A stretch of 5,046 bases of DNA, from contig JAFSQZ010000231.1 in the NCBI GenBank assembly GCA_017446355.1, positions 1-5,046 of the forward strand, read 5' to 3'. The notes under the pieces are model-generated. The model saw nothing but the letters and a program-made list of their open reading frames with translations, was not told the origin of the DNA and made no database searches. How positions within the stretch are numbered: the first letter of the stretch is position 1; the number at the start of each line of letters is the position of its first letter. The position numbers and the translations under genes were made by a program. Below are positions 1 to 4,585 of this stretch, piece after piece. The stretch is from Neisseriaceae bacterium. Its GTDB lineage: Bacteria; Pseudomonadota; Gammaproteobacteria; Burkholderiales; Neisseriaceae.

Positions 1-3
1 CAC

Positions 4-30
4 AGTGTGAGTATCAACTACACTCACACT
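4..30 (-). promoter_or_regulatory. Hairpin in rRNA leader downstream of boxA
   Basis: The arms AGTGTGAGT (4-12) and ACTCACACT (22-30) form a perfect 9-bp stem around a 9-nt loop. It lies 16 nt downstream of boxA on the transcribed minus strand. No U-tract follows within the window, so it does not look like a terminator. In other rRNA leaders, stems between boxA and 16S take part in antitermination or processing (boxC-like or RNase III stalk). Which role applies here is inference. Confidence 0.6.
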
Positions 31-45
31 TATCGGTATCTGTTT

Positions 46-57
46 TGTTAAAGAACA
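46..57 (-). promoter_or_regulatory. boxA: boxA antitermination element
   Basis: On the minus strand this reads TGTTCTTTAACA, one base different from the E. coli rrn boxA TGCTCTTTAACA. In rRNA leaders boxA RNA recruits NusB-NusE(S10) and related factors, protecting the long untranslated transcript from Rho. Its place about 40 nt downstream of the inferred start site fits an rrn leader. Confidence 0.8.
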
Positions 58-102
58 CTGCTTAACTCGCGCAAAACTACGTTCGTTCAGCAAAGAAGGC
101 GA

Positions 103-131
103 ATCATACCCTTAACCTATAAATTTGACAA
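103..131 (-). promoter_or_regulatory. rRNA-type sigma-70 promoter
   Basis: On the minus strand the -35 is TTGTCA (131-126) and the -10 is TATGAT (108-103), with an optimal 17-bp spacer; each hexamer is one base off consensus. The bases after the -10 (TCGCC) form a GC-rich discriminator, which in known rRNA promoters confers stringent control. AT-rich DNA upstream (132-180) could act as an UP element. The promoter points left towards the boxA leader. It is the strongest promoter match seen in the window. Confidence 0.85.
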
Positions 132-401
132 GTACTTTCTCTAAAAATCTTTAAACAACTTCCTTGCGCTTTGTTTTTTATGCGTATTTATTTTTTGCTT
201 TTATTCGGAATAATGAATATTGAAAAATTGTTTTTCAGGCTGCCTGAAAACTTTGTAACGCTTGTTATTTTGAGTAAAGTGTAACGAAAGAATGTTTTGT
301 CAAAAGATTTTTTTGTGAAGCGATAATGATGGTTTAATGATTTTTGCAAAGGTTTTCAGTTGAGTTTGTAATGTTTAGGTTGAACCAGTATGGTGGGGCA
401 T
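132..401. other. AT-rich spacer between ilvIH terminator and rRNA promoter
   Basis: No credible gene is seen on either strand. The part next to the promoter is A/T-rich with phased runs and may serve as UP element or factor-binding DNA for the rRNA promoter. One DNA uptake sequence lies at 237-248. A consensus -35 hexamer TTGACA on the minus strand (303-298) lacks a convincing -10 at 16-18 bp, so a second tandem rRNA promoter is possible but not supported. Confidence 0.6.
237..248 (+). repeat. DUS: DNA uptake sequence, AG-simDUS, perfect
   Basis: AGGCTGCCTGAA matches the 12-mer DUS known from Simonsiella muelleri, which marks DNA for uptake through the type IV pilus component ComP. It is flanked as TTTTC-AGGCTGCC-TGAAAA. 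The other strand therefore reads AGGCAGCCTGAA, the Kingella-type dialect, and strand assignment is ambiguous. It is intergenic, upstream of the rRNA promoter. Confidence 0.9.
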
Positions 402-443
402 AAAAAATCGGAACAAGTTTTTTTTTAGACTTGTTCCGATTTT
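402..443 (-). terminator. Rho-independent terminator of ilvIH
   Basis: A perfect 15-bp inverted repeat (404-418 with 429-443) surrounds a 10-nt loop. On the minus strand it is followed by a run of T (GATTTTTT). It begins 14 bases beyond the ilvH stop codon. It should end the ilvIH transcript before the rRNA promoter. The opposite strand lacks a clean T-run after the stem, so it is mainly one-directional. Confidence 0.9.
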
Positions 444-456
444 GTGTTTGATGAAA

Positions 457-948
457 TTAAATTTTCAAAGTGCGTTCACCACGACCGATGCCTGCTGCAC
501 CTGTGCGTACCACTTCTATAATTAAACCTTTACCAAGATTTTCTTGGAAACTGTCTAGTTTTTCACTAGTACCAGTCAATTCAATGGTGTAACTTTTTTC
601 AGCAACATCAATGATATGACCACGATAAATTTCGGTTAGACGCAAAATTTCATCGCGTTCTTTGCCTTGTGCACGCACTTTTACCAACATCAATTCACGC
701 TCAACATAGCGACCTTCATTTAAATCTATGACTTTCACAACTTCCACTAATTTATTAAGCTGCTTGGTGATTTGTTCAATCATATGATCATTGCCACTGG
801 TGAGAATGGTCATACGTGAAAGCGTTTTGTCTTCTGTTGGCGCAACGGAAAGGGCATCAATATTGTAGTCGCGAGCAGAAAATAGTCCCACTACACGGCT
901 TAATGCACCTGATTCATTTTCAATTAAAACAGATATTAAGTGTCGCAT
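457..948 (-). CDS. ilvH: Acetolactate synthase small (regulatory) subunit
   Basis: IlvH is the regulatory subunit of acetolactate (acetohydroxyacid) synthase in the cytoplasm. It activates the large subunit and confers valine feedback inhibition on the first common step of valine, leucine and isoleucine synthesis. The 163-residue product has the same length as E. coli IlvH and aligns by eye throughout. The ACT domain spans about residues 3-78 and starts with the hallmark ENESGALSRVVGLFSARDYN. N11, G14, N29 and A36, linked to valine binding in E. coli, are all kept, so feedback control is probably intact. The C-terminal domain covers about 80-163. The ATG overlaps the ilvI stop as TAATG, and a Shine-Dalgarno lies inside ilvI. 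A terminator follows 14 bases after the stop, so no ilvC is co-transcribed immediately downstream. Confidence 0.97.
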   Translation of the reverse strand: MRHLISVLIENESGALSRVVGLFSARDYNIDALSVAPTEDKTLSRMTILTSGNDHMIEQITKQLNKLVEVVKVIDLNEGRYVERELMLVKVRAQGKERDEILRLTEIYRGHIIDVAEKSYTIELTGTSEKLDSFQENLGKGLIIEVVRTGAAGIGRGERTLKI

Positions 949-2732
949 TATGGCACGCTCCTTGTATCGTAGTCGCGATCGTTTACATCGTTTACATCAG
1001 CATCGGCTTTGGTTTCGCGCATATGTAATGGTAAAACCATTTCGTCTAAACCTTTGCCATTGCCCACCATTGGGTAAACATTTTGTTTGCGATCGGTTAC
1101 AAAATCCATAAATACAAATTTGTCTTTAAGGGCAAGTGCTTCACGTAACGCACCTTCTACATCAGATTTTTTCGTGATGCGCATACCAACGTGTCCATAA
1201 GCTTGAGCAAGTTTGACAAAATCAGGCAACGATTGGAAGTAGGTTTCTGATTCGCGGTTACTGTAATACAGTTCTTGCCATTGGCGTACCATACCAAGAT
1301 AACCGTTATTCAGACAAATGACTTTGATGGGGAGTTTGTATTGTGCACAGGTACTTAATTCTTGGATATTCATTTGAATAGAGCCTTCACCTGTGATGCA
1401 ACAAACGTCTTTGTCTGGATTGGCTAAATATGCACCCATTGCGTAAGGTAAGCCAACCCCCATTGTGCCTAAACCGCCTGAATTTAGCCATTGGCGTGGA
1501 CGTTGGAAAGGGTAGTATTGTGCGGCAAACATTTGGTGTTGTCCGACATCTGATGTAATGATGGCATTGTTGTTGGTGATTTTTGCCAAAGTTTGAATAA
1601 CATATTGTGGCAAAATCAATTCGCTGTCTTCACTTTCAGGCAGCCTTAAACATTCGCGTGCACGCCATGTTTCAATTTTTTGCCACCATTTTTCCAACTG
1701 ATTGTTGTTAAACGCTAAATTTTGTTTTTTCCATAAACCAATGAGGTCATTTAAAACATTTTTTACATTGCCTACAATAGGTACATCAACTTTTACGCGT
1801 TTAGCAATGCTAGATGGGTCAATGTCAATATGAATGATTTTTTTGTTGTTTTCTGTAAACTTGCTGGGGACAGATACCACACGGTCATCAAAACGCGCAC
1901 CAACTGCCAGCACAACATCAGCATTTTGCATCGCTAAATTAGCTTCATAAGTGCCGTGCATACCCACCATACCCAAAAAGTGTTTATCACTAGAAGGGAA
2001 AGCACCTAAACCCATTAGTGTGCCAATACACGGTGCATTGATGAGTTTTACTAAATCAGTCAGTTCAGTAGCCGCATTACCCAGTGTTACGCCACCACCA
2101 AAATAAATCAATGGACGTTTGGCTGCTGCAAGCATTTGTACGGCTTTTTTCATTTGTCCAATATGACCGTTTACCACAGGTTGATAAGAGCGAATGAAAA
2201 TATCTTCTTGTGGGTAAGAGAATTTGGACAATGCTTGGGTAACGTCTTTGGTAATATCCACCACCACAGGACCTGGACGACCTGAAGCAGCAAGTTGAAA
2301 TGCTTTTTTAATGGTAGAAGCTAACTCATCAACACTGGTAACCAAAAAATTGTGTTTCACACAAGGGCGAGAAACGCCAATCATATCAATTTCTTGGAAA
2401 GCATCAGTACCGATGGCAGAAGATGCTACTTGTCCAGAAATCACAACCAAAGGAACAGAATCACTGTATGCAGTAGCGATACCAGTGATGGCATTAGTGG
2501 CACCAGGACCTGATGTAACCAAAGCTACGCCAACTTTGCCACTGCTACGTGCATAAGCATCGGCAGCGTGCACAGCGGCTTGTTCGTGTCGCGTTAAGAT
2601 ATGTTCAAACTTGTGTAATTGATAAATGGCATCGTAGATTTCTAAAACGGCACCACCAGGATAACCGAAAACGTATTCAACGCCTTCGGCATGAAGACTA
2701 TGCACAAGAATTTGTGCGCCTGAAATTTGCAT
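948..2732 (-). CDS. ilvI: Acetolactate synthase large (catalytic) subunit
   Basis: The catalytic subunit of acetolactate synthase (ilvB/ilvI family) joins pyruvate with pyruvate or 2-oxobutyrate, using thiamine diphosphate, Mg and a structural FAD. The N-terminal ThDP domain (about 1-170) shows YPGGAVLEIYDA (24-35), catalytic Glu50 in RHEQAAVHAADAYAR, TSGPGATN (73-80) and GTDAFQE (108-114). The central FAD-binding domain carries GMHGTYEAN and GARFDDRV (278-285). The C-terminal ThDP domain carries GEG (448-450) and NN (475-476), the ThDP/Mg motif, with Glu where many homologues have Asp (GDG). At 594 residues it is somewhat longer than the usual 560-575. The excess is a polar tail after HMRE (571-594) containing a DVNDVN repeat. 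A perfect DUS is read in frame as RLPE (363-366), in the linker before the C-terminal domain. The start is supported by GAGGT just upstream. The ilvB versus ilvI name is a matter of convention. Confidence 0.97.
   Translation of the reverse strand: MQISGAQILVHSLHAEGVEYVFGYPGGAVLEIYDAIYQLHKFEHILTRHEQAAVHAADAYARSSGKVGVALVTSGPGATNAITGIATAYSDSVPLVVISGQVASSAIGTDAFQEIDMIGVSRPCVKHNFLVTSVDELASTIKKAFQLAASGRPGPVVVDITKDVTQALSKFSYPQEDIFIRSYQPVVNGHIGQMKKAVQMLAAAKRPLIYFGGGVTLGNAATELTDLVKLINAPCIGTLMGLGAFPSSDKHFLGMVGMHGTYEANLAMQNADVVLAVGARFDDRVVSVPSKFTENNKKIIHIDIDPSSIAKRVKVDVPIVGNVKNVLNDLIGLWKKQNLAFNNNQLEKWWQKIETWRARECLRLPESEDSELILPQYVIQTLAKITNNNAIITSDVGQHQMFAAQYYPFQRPRQWLNSGGLGTMGVGLPYAMGAYLANPDKDVCCITGEGSIQMNIQELSTCAQYKLPIKVICLNNGYLGMVRQWQELYYSNRESETYFQSLPDFVKLAQAYGHVGMRITKKSDVEGALREALALKDKFVFMDFVTDRKQNVYPMVGNGKGLDEMVLPLHMRETKADADVNDVNDRDYDTRSVP
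958..963 (-). promoter_or_regulatory. ilvH ribosome binding site inside the ilvI 3' end
   Basis: AAGGAG on the minus strand lies 9 bases before the ilvH ATG and inside the last codons of ilvI. With the TAATG stop/start overlap it fixes the ilvH start and suggests translational coupling, which would keep the two subunits in balance. Confidence 0.85.
981..998. repeat. Tandem 9-bp repeat in the ilvI tail
   Basis: GTTTACATC occurs twice head to tail (981-989, 990-998), preceded by a partial third unit (ATC, 978-980). On the coding strand it encodes Asp-Val-Asn twice (residues 579-584) in the charged C-terminal extension of the acetolactate synthase large subunit. The 9-base unit preserves frame, so copy-number change would only lengthen or shorten the tail. 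Confidence 0.85.
1635..1646 (-). repeat. DUS: DNA uptake sequence, AG-simDUS, perfect, inside ilvI
   Basis: On the minus strand this is AGGCTGCCTGAA, 12 of 12, in the coding direction of ilvI and read as Arg-Leu-Pro-Glu. The other strand reads AGGCAGCCTTAA, which has one mismatch to the Kingella-type dialect. This copy therefore has a clear orientation. Confidence 0.9.
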
Positions 2733-2736
2733 GATA

Positions 2737-2741
2737 ACCTC
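2737..2741 (-). promoter_or_regulatory. ilvI ribosome binding site
   Basis: GAGGT on the minus strand lies 4 bases before the ATG at 2732. The spacing is slightly short, but it is the only Shine-Dalgarno-like sequence near the start. It fits the conserved N-terminus (MQISGAQILVHSL), which is typical of the family. Confidence 0.7.
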
Positions 2742-2906
2742 GTTTGTTTTGCGCGAAAACCGAGAGAAAAATAAGGATTTTGTCTATGCACCTATAATGC
2801 TTCCTGAACGAGCAGCGATTTAGGGTACGCGCACCGTAAAAGATATGACAACAATCTTTTATTAAGCAGTCGGAATTGACGCAGAGTTTGTAAAAAAAGA
2901 ATGAGA

Positions 2907-2935
2907 AAGATAACGCAACTGATGTGATTGTGCAA
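2907..2935 (-). promoter_or_regulatory. Candidate ilvI promoter
   Basis: On the minus strand TTGCAC (2935-2930) and TATCTT (2912-2907) are separated by 17 bp. The -10 matches consensus at 4 of 6 positions and the -35 at only 3 of 6. Transcription would start near 2900 and give an ilvIH leader of about 170 nt. It is the best pair I could find between the upstream terminator and ilvI, but it is weak. Confidence 0.35.
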
Positions 2936-3038
2936 GTGTTTTGTTATTTTTAGATAAAAATGAAAAAACGAGATGATAAAAAATGTTTTGACTTTGTTTG
3001 CAGAAATTCAGTGTTGACTTCGTTGGAACTGAATTTAC

Positions 3039-3050
3039 AGGCAGCCTGAA
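3039..3050 (+). repeat. DUS: DNA uptake sequence, AG-kingDUS form
   Basis: The plus strand reads AGGCAGCCTGAA, 12 of 12 for the Kingella-type dialect. The minus strand (3047-3036) reads AGGCTGCCTGTA, one mismatch from the Simonsiella-type repeat. It is intergenic, between ilvI and the barrel-gene terminator. In a genome otherwise showing simDUS it may be a decayed palindromic simDUS rather than a foreign dialect. Confidence 0.75.
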
Positions 3051-3086
3051 CATTTTGTAAATCATACTTTACTATTCACTATTATC

Positions 3087-3125
3087 AATAAAAACAAGAA
3101 ACGCTTGGCTGTTTTGTCCAAGCGT
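3087..3125 (-). terminator. Rho-independent terminator of the barrel-protein gene
   Basis: An 8-bp perfect stem (ACGCTTGG 3101-3108 with CCAAGCGT 3118-3125) encloses a 9-nt loop. On the minus strand it is followed by a T-rich tail (TTTCTTGTTTTTATT). It lies about 40 bases past the stop codon of the gene at 3164-4102. It should separate that transcript from ilvI. Confidence 0.75.
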
Positions 3126-3163
3126 GATGTAAATATTTAAACGAAGTTTATTTCACCGTTAGG

Positions 3164-4102
3164 TTAAAACAAAGCCTCAATACGCAAAAACGCGCCTAAA
3201 CGATGATTGCGGTGTTCATCTTTATTATTCAAATAATTTAGTTCTGCTTGGGTAAACAACCAATGATAGCCAACAGGTTGTCGCCAGCTGATAAAAGGAC
3301 CGTAACTGTTTAATTGATGTTTTTGATGATTTAAACCACCAGCAGTATAAAGTCCGTAATTTAAACTGCGGCTGCCTGAATAATAATGTTGACGATATAA
3401 ATGATTGTCCCAAGTCCAATTGTTTTCGCCATCGTTGTGATTAAATTCTATACCGATTTCATTGTTGATAAAGCGGTTTTGATTTTCTTGCCAACGCAAT
3501 TCATATTCACTGCGAAAATGATGTTTACTTTTGATGCCATAGCGATAAGTTTGTTCAGCACGGCTGGATAATTGCGTGTTATGTTGCCATTTCTTTTCGG
3601 CACGAAGACGCAAATAAAGATCGCTGCCTGAACGAATACCAATATCGGTATCGGTTTTAATGTCTAATTGTTTAAAAAGTTGCGACCATCGCAAAGCCAA
3701 ATCGGCATTTTCATCACGACTTTGTGCGTAATCAAATTGTTTATTTTTGTCGTTGTGGGTATATGGTTCAGCATCTAAATGATTGGGAAACTCTGTATCC
3801 AAACGTTCATCACCAAAAACAACGCTGATTTTTTCTTCTAAAACAGGAAGTTTGATACGACCGCGAATACGGGGTTTAAAAGCAACGCCATCATCTTTAT
3901 TCCAATGAGTGTCCAACATAACGCGCAAACTTGCCGAAGCAGGTGTTTGGGCTTCTGTTTCGCCTAGCCAATTATTGATGTGTTCTGCGGTTTTGTCTAC
4001 GCCAGATGCAATATTGTCATGCACTTGATTAATGGCATTTTTACCGTCTGCCAAAGCAGGTAAGGCAAAGAAAAAACTTAAAAACAAAATGTGTTTATTC
4101 AT
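3164..4102 (-). CDS. Putative outer-membrane beta-barrel protein, function unknown
   Basis: I cannot assign a specific function. The 312-residue product starts with a clear Sec signal peptide (MNKHILFLSFFFALPALA, likely cut before Asp19) and ends in Phe (LRIEALF), the terminal residue typical of proteins inserted by the BAM complex. Residues about 19-55 are a polar, probably helical periplasmic segment. From about residue 57 on, short amphipathic stretches alternate with polar Asn/Asp/His-rich turns, as in a barrel (e.g. KPRIRGRIKLPVL, LYLRLRAEKKW, YELRWQE). The pattern of an Arg-rich strand, KLPVLEEKI and then a GDE turn recalls uncharacterised proteobacterial outer-membrane proteins, from memory only. 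The start is supported by AGGGGAG 5 bases upstream. It is single-gene, with its own terminator. Two degenerate DUS lie on the opposite strand, both read here as Ser-Gly-Ser in likely loops (158-160 and 242-244). Confidence 0.75.
   Translation of the reverse strand: MNKHILFLSFFFALPALADGKNAINQVHDNIASGVDKTAEHINNWLGETEAQTPASASLRVMLDTHWNKDDGVAFKPRIRGRIKLPVLEEKISVVFGDERLDTEFPNHLDAEPYTHNDKNKQFDYAQSRDENADLALRWSQLFKQLDIKTDTDIGIRSGSDLYLRLRAEKKWQHNTQLSSRAEQTYRYGIKSKHHFRSEYELRWQENQNRFINNEIGIEFNHNDGENNWTWDNHLYRQHYYSGSRSLNYGLYTAGGLNHQKHQLNSYGPFISWRQPVGYHWLFTQAELNYLNNKDEHRNHRLGAFLRIEALF
3369..3380 (+). repeat. DUS: Degenerate DNA uptake sequence in the barrel gene
   Basis: The plus strand reads CGGCTGCCTGAA, 11 of 12 to AG-simDUS with only the first base changed. 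It is antisense to the gene, which reads it as Ser242-Gly-Ser, probably in a surface loop or turn. The conserved core GCTGCCTGAA is intact. Confidence 0.65.
3621..3632 (+). repeat. DUS: Degenerate DNA uptake sequence in the barrel gene
   Basis: The plus strand reads TCGCTGCCTGAA, 10 of 12 to AG-simDUS, with both mismatches in the first two bases. It is antisense to the gene and again encodes Ser-Gly-Ser (158-160). Together with the copy 250 bases away it suggests the same element placed in equivalent turns, though chance is possible. Confidence 0.45.
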
Positions 4103-4107
4103 TATAT

Positions 4108-4114
4108 CTCCCCT
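4108..4114 (-). promoter_or_regulatory. Ribosome binding site of the barrel-protein gene
   Basis: AGGGGAG on the minus strand lies 5 bases before the ATG at 4102. It decides the start, and the signal peptide beginning exactly there confirms it. Confidence 0.8.
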
Positions 4115-4145
4115 GTTTCATTGTCATTTTAAGTTTACTGTTTTC

Positions 4146-4157
4146 AGGCTGCCTGAA
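4146..4157 (+). repeat. DUS: DNA uptake sequence, AG-simDUS, perfect
   Basis: AGGCTGCCTGAA, 12 of 12, lies in the short leader ahead of the barrel-protein gene. The flanks TTTTC and A extend it into a near-palindrome with arms TTTCAGGC and GCCTGAAA around one base. The minus strand is therefore a perfect Kingella-type DUS. Confidence 0.9.
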
Positions 4158-4283
4158 ACTTTGCAAAAACATTCTTTTATCATTTTTACATTTTTAATGA
4201 TTATTGTCATTTTTGAATAAAGCGAGAAACCTTTGTATTTTATTAAGCTGGATTTTTCAGATTAGCAAAGTGCAAAGATGAGC

Positions 4284-4309
4284 CATCACATTTGTGATGA
4301 GTTGTACAA
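4284..4309. promoter_or_regulatory. Candidate operator: two adjacent palindromes
   Basis: CATCACA and TGTGATG (4284-4290, 4293-4299) form a perfect 7-bp inverted repeat around TT, and two bases later TTGTACAA (4302-4309) is a perfect 8-bp palindrome. The first lacks the 6-bp spacing and orientation of a CRP site and has no T-run, so it is neither a CRP box nor a terminator. A binding site for a dimeric regulator is a reasonable inference. The regulator is unknown. Confidence 0.4.
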
Positions 4310-4367
4310 ATATTTTAACCTAAATAAAGTCAATGTTTGTTTATTTTTTTCATAAAAGCAACAAGTT

Positions 4368-4394
4368 ACCGTGAGTAAACGGTGTATGGTTTAC
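4368..4394. promoter_or_regulatory. Nested inverted repeats, possible operator
   Basis: Two inverted repeats overlap here: ACCGT-N6-ACGGT (4368-4383) and GTAAAC-N8-GTTTAC (4375-4394). They lie about 190-220 bases before the HTH-UbiX start. The overlap could allow alternative hairpins or two competing protein sites. No promoter hexamers pair convincingly with them. Confidence 0.35.
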
Positions 4395-4499
4395 ACTGAA
4401 TATGTAATAATTTGTGGAAAACGATGTTGTACTGTAACCAAAAAAGAAATATTTACTTGTTTCAATAGATTTTTTTAGAGATATATTGATTGATTGGTT

Positions 4500-4520
4500 T
4501 ATAATAATAGCTTATATACT
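4500..4520 (+). promoter_or_regulatory. Candidate -10 elements for the HTH-UbiX gene
   Basis: A consensus TATAAT (4500-4505) and a near-consensus TATACT (4515-4520) lie 66-86 bases before the start codon. No good -35 lies 16-18 bp upstream of either; TTGATT at 4490-4495 is 19 bp from TATACT. In such AT-rich DNA a TATAAT can occur by chance, so the promoter position is only suggested. Confidence 0.35.
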
Positions 4521-4549
4521 ATGTAATAGTTTAATAATTTAATAGTTTA
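4505..4549 (+). repeat. Three direct repeats of TAATAGYTTA upstream of HTH-UbiX
   Basis: TAATAGCTTA (4505-4514), TAATAGTTTA (4524-4533) and TAATAGTTTA (4540-4549) lie in the same direction with start-to-start spacing of 19 and 16 bases. They overlap the candidate -10 elements, as operator half-sites would. The gene that follows encodes a helix-turn-helix domain, so autoregulation is a natural inference. The low sequence complexity of the region weakens the case. Confidence 0.5.
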
Positions 4550-4573
4550 TGAGTGGTTATGTTTTATGTGAAC

Positions 4574-4578
4574 AGGAG
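4574..4578 (+). promoter_or_regulatory. Ribosome binding site of the HTH-UbiX gene
   Basis: AGGAG lies 7 bases before the ATG at 4586, optimal spacing. An in-frame TAA at 4580-4582 directly precedes the ATG, so the reading frame cannot start further upstream. Both fix the start of the fusion at the HTH domain. Confidence 0.85.
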
Positions 4579-4585
4579 CTAAAAA

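Larger units (their letters stand above)
1..97 (-). other. rrn leader: rRNA operon leader transcript (5' part; 16S gene beyond left edge)
   Basis: Read on the minus strand, this is the untranslated leader between an rRNA-type promoter and a 16S rRNA gene that would lie to the left of base 1. Seen directly: transcription from the promoter at 131-103 would start near 96-97, a boxA element sits at 57-46, and a 9-bp hairpin closes the visible part. The stretch around GATAAGTGTGAGTG resembles, from memory, neisserial sequence just ahead of 16S rRNA. No mature 16S sequence is present in the window. A tRNA operon leader is the main alternative, but boxA argues for rRNA. Confidence 0.8.
2733..3163. 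other. Intergenic region upstream of ilvI
   Basis: The 431-base gap holds the terminator of the barrel-protein gene (3087-3125), a DUS (3039-3050) and the leader and promoter region of ilvI. A 67-codon reading frame on the minus strand (3065-2862) has no ribosome binding site or protein-like composition and is not called. No leader peptide rich in Leu, Val or Ile and no terminator/antiterminator pair was found ahead of ilvI. Classical enterobacterial ilv attenuation is therefore not supported. Confidence 0.7.
4103..4585. other. Divergent AT-rich regulatory region
   Basis: This 483-base stretch separates the minus-strand barrel gene from the plus-strand HTH-UbiX gene, so both promoters should lie here. 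No protein-coding gene is supported. It holds one DUS, a 16-bp near-palindrome followed by an 8-bp palindrome (4284-4309), nested inverted repeats (4368-4394) and three copies of TAATAGYTTA (4505-4549). For the barrel gene, TTGCTA and TAATAA on the minus strand (about 4270-4242) are 17 bp apart but match poorly. Confidence 0.7.

Noticed and set aside
298..303. Perfect TTGACA on the minus strand as a second tandem rRNA promoter
   Set aside because: No acceptable -10 lies 16-18 bp downstream; the nearest TATAAT-like hexamers are at wrong spacing.
1383..1391. GEG instead of GDG in the ThDP motif of acetolactate synthase as a sign of inactivation
   Set aside because: Glu in this position is, from memory, usual in beta-proteobacterial acetolactate synthases. 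All surrounding residues (SIQMNIQELST, NN) are intact.
1480..1491. CCGCCTGAA-containing stretch at the ilvI SGG codons as another DUS
   Set aside because: It matches AG-simDUS at only 9 of 12 positions and is explained by conserved codons of the enzyme.
2862..3065. 67-codon minus-strand reading frame upstream of ilvI as a small gene or leader peptide
   Set aside because: No Shine-Dalgarno precedes the ATG, the composition is not protein-like, it runs through a DUS, and its stop lies about 130 bases before ilvI without any attenuator structure.
4032..4220. Plus-strand frame overlapping the barrel gene start as a separate gene
   Set aside because: It is antisense to the signal-peptide region, lacks a ribosome binding site, and its hydrophobic content is a shadow of AT-rich DNA.
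4284..4299. CRP-type binding site
   Set aside because: The half-sites TCACA and TGTGA are inverted relative to the CRP consensus and only 2 bp apart instead of 6.
4559..4582. Seven-codon upstream reading frame (MFYVNRS) ending four bases before the HTH-UbiX start
   Set aside because: It has only a weak ribosome binding site and unremarkable codons. Its stop merely overlaps the real Shine-Dalgarno, so chance is the simplest explanation.
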